Shown here piece by piece: positions 1 through 5,240 of a stretch of 5,813 nt of DNA. The translations under genes were made by a program, and so were the position numbers. The notes below the pieces were generated by a model that saw only the letters and a program-made list of their open reading frames with translations, searched no databases and was not told the DNA's origin. Source of the stretch: Ignavibacteriaceae bacterium (lineage in GTDB: Bacteria; Bacteroidota; Ignavibacteria; Ignavibacteriales; Ignavibacteriaceae); contig JAPHUI010000052.1 in the NCBI GenBank assembly GCA_026193755.1, forward strand, positions 1 to 5,813, in the 5' to 3' direction. Each line of letters starts with the position of its first letter. Positions within the stretch are counted from its first letter, which is position 1.

Positions 1-462
1 ATTCATTGTTTCTTTCAACTTTTCTTCAATCTCAAAACATTCAGGCGCTTTAATATCTTCCAAATTAATTCCACCAAATGTTGGTTCAAGCATTTGTACA
101 GCACGAATAATTTCTTTAGAATCGTGCGAAGCCATTTCAATGTCAAAAACATCTATATCTGCAAACCTTTTAAAGAGAACCCCCTTCCCTTCCATTACAG
201 GTTTTCCAGCTTCAGGTCCAATATCACCCAAACCCAGCACCGCGGTTCCGTTTGAAACTACAGCAACTAAATTTCCTTTTGCAGTATATTTATAGACCTC
301 TTCTACATTTTTATGAATTTCACGACATGGCTCAGCAACACCGGGCGTGTATGCAAGTGACAGATCACGTGATGTTAAACAAGGTTTGCATGCAATGACT
401 TCAATCTTTCCTTTTCTCTCCGATGAATGATATTCCAGAGCTTCGTCTTTACTTATCTTCAT
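1..462 (-). CDS. maeB: Malic enzyme, N-terminal part (cut by window edge)
   Basis: The first 154 codons of a malic enzyme, which oxidatively decarboxylates malate to pyruvate with reduction of NAD(P) in the cytoplasm. I translated this by hand from the ATG at 462, which has an AGGAG Shine-Dalgarno at 470-474, 7 bases upstream. Recognisable blocks of the bacterial MaeB-type N-terminal domain are [17 protein letters not shown] (30-46), [20 protein letters not shown] (59-78), [15 protein letters not shown] (86-100) and [18 protein letters not shown] (126-143). Tyr38 and Lys93 match the catalytic Tyr/Lys pair of the family, and Glu135-Asp136 match metal ligands. The NAD-binding domain lies outside the window. 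So I cannot tell a short malic enzyme from the long MaeB hybrid that carries a phosphotransacetylase-like C-terminus, nor predict cofactor preference. No frameshift or missing residue is seen in the part present. It follows the yhhQ-like gene after a 278-bp gap and probably has its own promoter. Confidence 0.95.
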   Translation of the reverse strand, partial: MKISKDEALEYHSSERKGKIEVIACKPCLTSRDLSLAYTPGVAEPCREIHKNVEEVYKYTAKGNLVAVVSNGTAVLGLGDIGPEAGKPVMEGKGVLFKRFADIDVFDIEMASHDSKEIIRAVQMLEPTFGGINLEDIKAPECFEIEEKLKETMN

Positions 463-740
463 TTTTTAACTCCTGATAATTTTAATTCTTTTTCTGTTTT
501 ATTGTTCAATGATTCTTATTTTTTTATTTCTTTCTATTGATATTTGGGATGCACAAATGATATGAATGATGATGTAAAATTAAAAATTTTAAGCGAACTA
601 TTTTGATTCTATGAATGATTCTATAAAAATCTATACTACAAAATTACTCGAAATTCCTGAATTAGCCTAGGATTGAAAAGTAAAGGGTGGAAACACAATT
701 AATATTTAGCAAGCAATTCAGCTTATCAATACTGATTGAT
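463..740. other. AT-rich intergenic region, no gene seen
   Basis: This 278-bp gap separates the transporter stop from the malic enzyme start and should hold the malic enzyme promoter and leader on the minus strand. I see no open frame of useful length and no structured RNA. There is also no hairpin followed by a T-tract that would end the transporter transcript. Small elements present are a direct repeat GATTCTAT at 605-612 and 617-624, with a related GATTCTTAT at 511-519. There is also an interrupted dyad ATTTG/CAAAT at 542-558 and an inverted repeat at 725-740. A Bacteroidota-like TAATTTTG box lies on the minus strand at 639-646, but no matching -33 element is seen, so I do not call it a promoter. 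Confidence 0.6.
725..740. repeat. Short inverted repeat just after the yhhQ-like stop
   Basis: ATCAATACTGATTGAT has two perfect 6-base arms around a 4-base loop and sits directly against the stop codon of the transporter gene. The stem is AT-rich and the minus strand continues AAGCTG rather than with a T-tract. It may be a weak mRNA 3' structure but does not meet the criteria for a rho-independent terminator. Confidence 0.3.
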
Positions 741-1508
741 TTAAGTTTTGCTTTCCCTGGCCGCTTCTTCAATCATATTATGAGCAAGTTCTTTACCTAA
801 ATAGCGGTCAATGAAGAAATGAAGAACGTACAAAACTGGAGTGAGGAGTGCGGCTATAACAAATTTATATATGTAATTAACGACGCCAATCGCAAGTACT
901 AAAGATAAACTCCAGCCGGCTCCAAAATAGAAGGCAATGATAAGAACGACAAAACTATCAATAAACTGTGAGACAAATGTAGAACCAGTAGCTCTCAGCC
1001 AAATCTTTGAGCTTCCTGTAAACGATCTGAGGAAGTGAAAGACATACACATCTACTAATTGTCCAATTAAAAATGCTACCAAAGAACCGATTATTATCCA
1101 CAATCCCTGACCAAAAATAGTATTAAATGCCAGATCCATATTTAATATTCCATAAATGGTTTCTCGTTCCATCCAGAAATCTGCAGGATTCAATTTTATA
1201 GCAAAAAGCATCATCAGGAAAGCATAACCAATAAGTGCTGCAGCGGTGAAAGACATAAATTTTACACCTTTACGCCCAAAATATTCGTTAATAATATCAG
1301 TCATTACAAAAACGACAGGCCAAAGAAGCACACCGGCAGTAAGGTTAAATGAAAGATTACTTTCTCCAAAGAATGAAAGATTAATCGGTTCAAAACCAAG
1401 TAATTTTTCCAGGGAAAAAATTTTAACCCCCATAAATTCAGCTAAGAGTGCATTTGCAACAAAGAACACTCCCAGAACATAAAATAGATTAGTACTTTTA
1501 TCTTTCAT
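741..1508 (-). CDS. yhhQ: Queuosine precursor transporter, YhhQ/VUT family
   Basis: An inner-membrane protein of 255 residues in the YhhQ (DUF165, Vut_1) family. Characterised members import queuosine precursors (preQ0/preQ1) for tRNA wobble modification. About six hydrophobic segments are visible, near residues 8-30, 55-75, 85-105, 130-158, 178-198 and 203-233. Family blocks are GVLLWPVVFVMTDIINEYFG (59-78, with the conserved P..F..TD...E.FG pattern), FLIGQLVDVYVFHFLR (146-161), LRATGSTFVSQFIDS (171-185) and NYIYKFVIAALLTP (211-224). It is longer than E. coli YhhQ (about 220 residues), largely through a loop at about 32-55 between the first two segments. The ATG at 1508 is supported by GGAAG at 1514-1518. 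It is separated from the upstream gene by a strong terminator, so it probably has its own promoter. The family is clear. The transported molecule is inferred, and no queuosine biosynthesis gene is in view. Confidence 0.9.
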   Translation of the reverse strand: MKDKSTNLFYVLGVFFVANALLAEFMGVKIFSLEKLLGFEPINLSFFGESNLSFNLTAGVLLWPVVFVMTDIINEYFGRKGVKFMSFTAAALIGYAFLMMLFAIKLNPADFWMERETIYGILNMDLAFNTIFGQGLWIIIGSLVAFLIGQLVDVYVFHFLRSFTGSSKIWLRATGSTFVSQFIDSFVVLIIAFYFGAGWSLSLVLAIGVVNYIYKFVIAALLTPVLYVLHFFIDRYLGKELAHNMIEEAARESKT

Positions 1509-1542
1509 TACTTCTTCCGATAATTAAAATTCATTATTGCAA

Positions 1543-1570
1543 AATATAAAAAAAGCGGTACCATTTTTAA
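1543..1570 (-). promoter_or_regulatory. Weak candidate promoter for the yhhQ-like gene
   Basis: On the minus strand TTAAAA (1565-1570) and TATATT (1543-1548) are separated by 16 bases, matching 4/6 and 5/6 of the sigma-70 consensus. Transcription would start near 1535, giving a leader of about 27 bases with a ribosome binding site. The box TATATTTTG also resembles the Bacteroidota -7 element TAnnTTTG but has one extra base. AT-rich DNA yields such matches by chance. The main argument is positional: a terminator lies just upstream and only about 40 bases remain before the start codon. Confidence 0.22.
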
Positions 1571-1582
1571 TGATACCGCTTT
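1548..1582 (-). terminator. Rho-independent terminator of the DUF6600 gene
   Basis: Read on the minus strand, AAAGCGGTATCATT (1582-1569), a three-base AAA loop and AATGGTACCGCTTT (1565-1552) form a 14-bp stem, followed at once by a T-tract that runs to 1548. One pair is U.G in the minus-strand RNA. The same position would be a C/A mismatch in a plus-strand RNA, and the plus side has no T-tract, so the terminator works for leftward transcription only. It lies 25 bases past the stop of the DUF6600 gene and insulates the yhhQ-like gene from it. Confidence 0.9.
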
Positions 1583-1606
1583 AGTGGAGAGAGATAGGGT
1601 CCAGGA

Positions 1607-2950
1607 TTATCTTCTGGTTCGTTCTTTTGAATTATCTTTTTCCATAGTTCTATTGGTATTTACTCTGCTTTCTGTATTTGTGCTACGTGAATTATTTGTA
1701 TTGACTTTCTTCCTTTCAACACTTTTTGGAACTTGATTATTATTCCTCGTTCCGGGATTCTCTCGTTTTATATCCGTCTTCTGCTGAACGGTATTACGGT
1801 TAACTTGACGACTTACATTTGTATTGACTTTATTTTCTTCTTTGGTCTTAAATTCAACTTTTACCTGTCTATCAGAACTTTTTTTATTAATTTCAACTGA
1901 TCGGTTCTGATTCGGTATTTCACTTTTAGTCGTCTTGTTAATATTCACTTTTCTTTGCGTGTTCGAGTCAGTATTTTTAGTATTCTCAGTTTGCACTTTA
2001 TCTACCTGCTTACGAATCACATTATTACTTTCATCCTGGTTTCTCTCCGTTTTTATAACATTATCGTTTCTATCCAGGCTTCTGCCACTAACTTTATTAT
2101 TTGTCAAAACCTTTCTTTTACCGATTTCCACTTTGTCAAGTTTGAGAGTAGTGCTACGATTTTCTCTTTTGATTTCCATTCGATTCAAATCGTTTCTAAC
2201 GAGTTCATCCCTTTTTAAATCCAGAGTGCGGATTTCATCTCGTTTTCCATAAGCATCTTTATTTAACTCCCGTGAATCACGTACTCTAATCAGATCGCGC
2301 TTTTTTATTTCCTGTCCAGATCGAGTCCTTATATATCCCACATCAATTCCTCTGTTCTGAATCCTACCATTGTAATAAACATAATTAGTACGATACTTAG
2401 TTCCAGAATAAATTCTATATCTATAATTCGGCGCAACGTAATAATTATAAACATAAGGATCACAAAAACGATTATATCTTACAAAGTGCCAATGGTAATA
2501 AGGAGTTGTATAAACTGTGGTAAATTGTATACCAATTGAAATTGAGAAGAATGCATAGGGATTGAGCGGTGCCCATCCTATATAATCGTTGTCGTATCTC
2601 CATTCTACCCAGGCAGGAGCCCATTCATAATCAGGATACCAGAGCCATCCATAATAGTCATCATAAAACCAACGACCATAATGGTACGTAATATATCCAA
2701 ACGGTTCGTATGAATCCCAGTACCAGCCATCGTATGTCCAGATCCATCTTCCCATATTATAAGGCATCCAGTTTGTACGAATAATTGTTGGTCTCCAAAC
2801 AACTACTCCGTAATCTATTTCTATCCATGTTCCGTAGGGTGCCAGTTCAGTATAGAAATATCCACCCACCCCATTATAATATCCTTTTGCTTCTAAGTTG
2901 AATGTTAATGCTGCAAAAAGAACTGCTGAGAAAATTATTATCCGTTTCAT
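1607..2950 (-). CDS. Secreted DUF6600-type protein with long basic disordered tail
   Basis: A 447-residue exported protein of unknown function. Residues 1-21 are a signal peptide (Lys-Arg, a hydrophobic core, and probable cleavage after LEA). Residues 24-160 are extremely aromatic, with 15 Trp. They form about three repeats of roughly 26 residues, YGTWIEIDYGVVVWRP (39-54), MGRWIWTYDGWYWDS (66-80) and YGRWFYDDYYGWLWYP (91-106), followed by EWAPAWVEWRYDNDYIGWAP (109-128). This pattern is what I know as DUF6600, found in envelope proteins of Bacteroidota, Chlorobiota and Acidobacteriota and often annotated next to FecR-like proteins. A Tyr-rich stretch follows to about 195. From 208 on, the chain is almost all K, R, N, D, E, T, S and Q, with only one aromatic residue (Phe367) after Tyr234. 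KRD(E/L)(I/L) recurs at 217, 236 and 246, and VNTN at 375, 416 and 430. A strong SD (GGAGG, 2956-2960) precedes the ATG. The transcript is probably monocistronic, ending at the terminator 25 bases downstream. The tail may bind polyanions such as LPS, DNA or RNA, but that is inference. Confidence 0.85.
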   Translation of the reverse strand: MKRIIIFSAVLFAALTFNLEAKGYYNGVGGYFYTELAPYGTWIEIDYGVVVWRPTIIRTNWMPYNMGRWIWTYDGWYWDSYEPFGYITYHYGRWFYDDYYGWLWYPDYEWAPAWVEWRYDNDYIGWAPLNPYAFFSISIGIQFTTVYTTPYYHWHFVRYNRFCDPYVYNYYVAPNYRYRIYSGTKYRTNYVYYNGRIQNRGIDVGYIRTRSGQEIKKRDLIRVRDSRELNKDAYGKRDEIRTLDLKRDELVRNDLNRMEIKRENRSTTLKLDKVEIGKRKVLTNNKVSGRSLDRNDNVIKTERNQDESNNVIRKQVDKVQTENTKNTDSNTQRKVNINKTTKSEIPNQNRSVEINKKSSDRQVKVEFKTKEENKVNTNVSRQVNRNTVQQKTDIKRENPGTRNNNQVPKSVERKKVNTNNSRSTNTESRVNTNRTMEKDNSKERTRR

Positions 2951-2955
2951 TTTAT

Positions 2956-2960
2956 CCTCC
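2956..2960 (-). promoter_or_regulatory. Strong ribosome binding site of the DUF6600 gene
   Basis: GGAGG on the minus strand ends 5 bases before the ATG at 2950. It fixes the start codon, which is also the start of a well-formed signal peptide. It is the strongest SD in the window and suggests high expression. Confidence 0.8.
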
Positions 2961-2986
2961 GTTAAAAGTTTTACACTTTTATTGAG

Positions 2987-3001
2987 TCAACGAAAGTGCC
3001 A
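2987..3001 (-). promoter_or_regulatory. Candidate sigma-54 (-24/-12) promoter of the DUF6600 gene
   Basis: On the minus strand, TGGCAC-TTTCG-TTGA matches the sigma-54 consensus TGGCAC-N5-TTGC at 9 of 10 defined bases, with the required 10 bases between the GG and the second dinucleotide. The mismatch is the last base, A instead of the usually conserved C of the -12 GC. The predicted start near 2975 would leave a leader of about 25 bases carrying the GGAGG site. A sigma-70 reading is poorer: the same TTGACT with a -10 box 17-18 bases on would place the start inside the ribosome binding site. Confidence 0.4.
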
Positions 3002-3051
3002 GAAGTAAAGATGTGATTTTATTTGATTTTTTACTGAAAACGAAGATTTTG

Positions 3052-3069
3052 TGTCCAATTAATTAGACA
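3052..3069. promoter_or_regulatory. 18-bp palindrome, candidate regulator-binding site
   Basis: TGTCCAATTAATTAGACA is two abutting 9-base arms that are perfect inverted repeats except for one symmetric position (C opposite A). Its centre lies about 85 bases upstream of the start predicted from the sigma-54-like element, a distance typical for activator sites of such promoters. It lies in the gap between the glycosyltransferase stop and the DUF6600 gene. It is not followed by a T-tract and its middle is pure AATTAATT, so an operator is more likely than a terminator. The binding protein is unknown. Confidence 0.4.
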
Positions 3070-3097
3070 GAGGTATAGTGAGGTGTATGCGATAAAA

Positions 3098-4252
3098 TTA
3101 TCTTTTAATTTTTCTTTCTTTCCAAAGGTAGTTACCAAAAGCTCCAACAACTCCGGCAAAAACAATGTAAGGAATCTGAATTATCTCAGCCAAGATGAAT
3201 TGATTTAATGCTAAATTATTAAAAATTATTTTCCTGCCAATGGAAAGAATATGGAATTCAAAAATGAGTTTGAAAATTATTGAAAGGATTAGGGATAAAA
3301 TGAATAGAGGACTAAGTAGAAATGAAAAAATAATTTGTGCTATCAAACCGACGTAAAATAGATAAATGAGTATTAACTTCATCACTAAATTCCTATCGCT
3401 ATAAAATAATCCTTTACTCGCCCATCTTTTTCTTTGCTGGTAAAAGTCACCAACCGTTCTGTTTGAATTCGTTTTCACAACTGCACTTTTATTCAGGCAG
3501 AACTTTACTTTGAAATCAGAATCTTTCGCAATTTTTTGCATCAAGAGTTCATCATCACCGGAAGATAAATTCATCTGATCTTTGAATCCCCCAACTTCAT
3601 CAAATACTTTTTTCTTATAAGCAGTATTAGCGGCATTACAAATTGTCGGATGACCCGAACCAATCAAACCTGCTCCACAAAGCACAAGGCCTGCAAACTC
3701 AAGTTTTTGAAATTTTGAGAATAAATTTTTTTCCGAAAAAAATTCTACAGGTCCTGAAATAAAGCCAGTTACTGAATTAAAGCATTGTAATAATGATATC
3801 AGCCATTCTTCGTCGTGCAAACAATCAGCATCAGTAGTTACTATAATTTGCCCTCGTGCATTTTCTATTCCATATCTGACAGCTTTTTTTTTATGCGCAT
3901 TAATTGAATAATCATTCGGAACTGTAAGAACACGGATATTTTTTCGTTTAATATTCGTACTCAAAAGATTTAAAGAATTATCTTCTGATGAATCGTTAAC
4001 ATAAATCACTTCAAATTTGTTTTCAGGATAAATTTGTGACTCAATCGACTTAAGGCTTGAGAGAATATTCTCTTCTTCATTCCTGAAAGGGATAATAACT
4101 GAAATGAATTCGTGAGGCAGAACATCACCTGAAGTTGATTTTAAATTCTTTAAGCCCCTGATTATACGAAATAGAAAAGCAAGGTAATGAACTAATAATA
4201 ATAAAAAGCCAAATAAAAGGATTAATATCAATGGAGAAAAATCATTTACCAT
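3098..4252 (-). CDS. Membrane-bound family 2 glycosyltransferase
   Basis: A 384-residue GT2 enzyme that should transfer a sugar from a nucleotide-sugar to an acceptor at the cytoplasmic face of the inner membrane. One N-terminal membrane segment is at about 8-29. The GT-A catalytic domain follows, with VIIPFRNEEENI (52-63), VNDSSEDN (85-92, first Asp), TTDADC (139-144, the DxD metal site), SGDDEL (231-236, with the base Asp/Glu) and QRKRW (273-277, a QxxRW motif). Two to three C-terminal membrane segments lie at about 289-311, 312-334 and 351-374. This layout resembles the ceramide-glucosyltransferase/cellulose-synthase-like side of GT2, so a lipid acceptor is plausible; sugar and acceptor are not readable. 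I start at ATG 4252, overlapping the upstream gene by 11 bp. An in-frame TTG at 4279 would add nine residues but has no SD and needs a 38-bp overlap. The ATG also lacks a clear SD, so translation is probably coupled to the gene before. It is the last gene of the operon. Confidence 0.88.
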   Translation of the reverse strand: MVNDFSPLILILLFGFLLLLVHYLAFLFRIIRGLKNLKSTSGDVLPHEFISVIIPFRNEEENILSSLKSIESQIYPENKFEVIYVNDSSEDNSLNLLSTNIKRKNIRVLTVPNDYSINAHKKKAVRYGIENARGQIIVTTDADCLHDEEWLISLLQCFNSVTGFISGPVEFFSEKNLFSKFQKLEFAGLVLCGAGLIGSGHPTICNAANTAYKKKVFDEVGGFKDQMNLSSGDDELLMQKIAKDSDFKVKFCLNKSAVVKTNSNRTVGDFYQQRKRWASKGLFYSDRNLVMKLILIYLFYVGLIAQIIFSFLLSPLFILSLILSIIFKLIFEFHILSIGRKIIFNNLALNQFILAEIIQIPYIVFAGVVGAFGNYLWKERKIKR

Positions 4253-5234
4253 TTTTTCTAAGGAACATTCCAACTCCAATCAGAGCAGGAATAAGCAAAT
4301 TAATAATGAAAAGTAAAATGGCTGCATTAAATCCAACCGAAGCAGTTTCTCCAAACTGTTTAATAAAATAAATTGATGCCCCTTCCCTTACCCCAAGCTC
4401 ACCCATCGATACCGGAGGAATAACAGTTTTTGTGAACATAATTAAGTTTGCAGCCCAAAAATAGTGCAAGTAATCAAAATGGTTTGAAAAAGCTGAAACA
4501 AGTAATGCATACTGTATCAGGAAACAGGAATAGAACAGAAAGGAAATAAAAAGCATTTTGTAAAAATATTTTCTATCAAGATTTTGAAAGGCTTTTAATT
4601 TACTTAAAAATGGTTTTAATTTTTCGGAAGACTTTATTTTGGAGAACAATAACGTGTCCCAAAATCTATTATTTAATATCAGCAGAATGAAAACGTAGAA
4701 TAAAGTAAAAATGAGAATAAATAGAGCAAGCACTATATAAAGAGAGACATGAAAATAATAGTAGATAAAAAACAGGCTGGAAACAGAGCCTAAAAAAGCA
4801 ACCATAATCAGCGGAAAAAATTTGTCAATCAGAGTTGCAACGGTAACCTGAACTAATGATTTATCTTTAAACTCAATTCCGCGACCGAAATATTCGCCTA
4901 TTCGAAGTGGAGTTATAATTCCTGCTGAAAGTCCGTAGAACAAAGATCGAAATACTTTTGATTTATTTTTTTCCTTTAAAACCTCTGAACAGGTAAGATT
5001 CCACTTTGTAAACTGTAGAAAAATATTAACCACACCTAAAAGAAGCACAATACTAATTATATAAAGATTTGCATTAGAAAATGCATAAATGATTTTATCA
5101 TATTCAACCGACCAAACCAGGAAATATAACAAACCTAATGCGATCAGAATTTTAGCGATAATAATAAGATTGGTTTTATTAAGCCATTTAATCCGGCTTC
5201 CTAAAATCAGAGTATTTTTATTTGTCGATTGCAT
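4242..5234 (-). CDS. Flippase-like integral membrane protein (LPG_synthase_TM family)
   Basis: A 330-residue inner-membrane protein of the lysylphosphatidylglycerol-synthase-TM / AglD2-like (UPF0104) family. Such proteins occur as the flippase half of MprF and as stand-alone proteins in lipid and glycolipid clusters. About seven or eight hydrophobic segments are visible (for example 22-42, 55-75, 136-158, 163-188, 227-250 and 303-325). Conserved blocks are GLSAGIITPLRIGEYFGR (101-118), TLIDKFF (134-140) and VIPPVSMGELGVREG (271-285), the P-x-S-x-G-E-L-G-x-R-E-G signature. The chain ends after the last membrane segment. It therefore lacks the soluble aminoacyltransferase domain of MprF and cannot be an aminoacyl-lipid synthase by itself. 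The ATG at 5234 is 6 bp past the stop of the radical SAM gene, and the glycosyltransferase start overlaps its 3' end, so all three are surely co-transcribed. The likely role is moving or presenting a lipid-linked product made by its neighbours, which is an inference. Confidence 0.87.
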   Translation of the reverse strand: MQSTNKNTLILGSRIKWLNKTNLIIIAKILIALGLLYFLVWSVEYDKIIYAFSNANLYIISIVLLLGVVNIFLQFTKWNLTCSEVLKEKNKSKVFRSLFYGLSAGIITPLRIGEYFGRGIEFKDKSLVQVTVATLIDKFFPLIMVAFLGSVSSLFFIYYYFHVSLYIVLALFILIFTLFYVFILLILNNRFWDTLLFSKIKSSEKLKPFLSKLKAFQNLDRKYFYKMLFISFLFYSCFLIQYALLVSAFSNHFDYLHYFWAANLIMFTKTVIPPVSMGELGVREGASIYFIKQFGETASVGFNAAILLFIINLLIPALIGVGMFLRKNGK

Positions 5235-5240
5235 AAAATC

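Noticed and set aside
639..646. TAATTTTG on the minus strand as a Bacteroidota-type promoter for the malic enzyme
   Set aside because: There is no -33 element at the right distance and the leader would be about 170 bases; such words are frequent in AT-rich DNA.
725..740. Hairpin after the yhhQ-like gene as a terminator
   Set aside because: The stem is only six AT-rich pairs and no T-tract follows on the minus strand.
463..740. Possible riboswitch or small RNA in the longest gap
   Set aside because: No GC-containing stems, no conserved riboswitch core I recognise, and no terminator-like end.
1246..1482. 78-codon plus-strand frame inside the yhhQ-like gene
   Set aside because: It is antisense to a conserved membrane protein and its product has no coherent composition or motif.
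1935..2252. Open frames on the plus strand inside the DUF6600 gene (also 1955-2218)
   Set aside because: They lie antisense to the purine-rich, low-complexity tail. The complement of Lys/Arg/Asn/Glu codons has few stops and translates to Leu/Ser/Phe-rich sequence. No SD and no recognisable domain.
2605..2802. 65-codon minus-strand frame overlapping the DUF6600 repeats
   Set aside because: It is a shifted reading of the Trp/Tyr repeat region; the real frame has a signal peptide, SD and family pattern.
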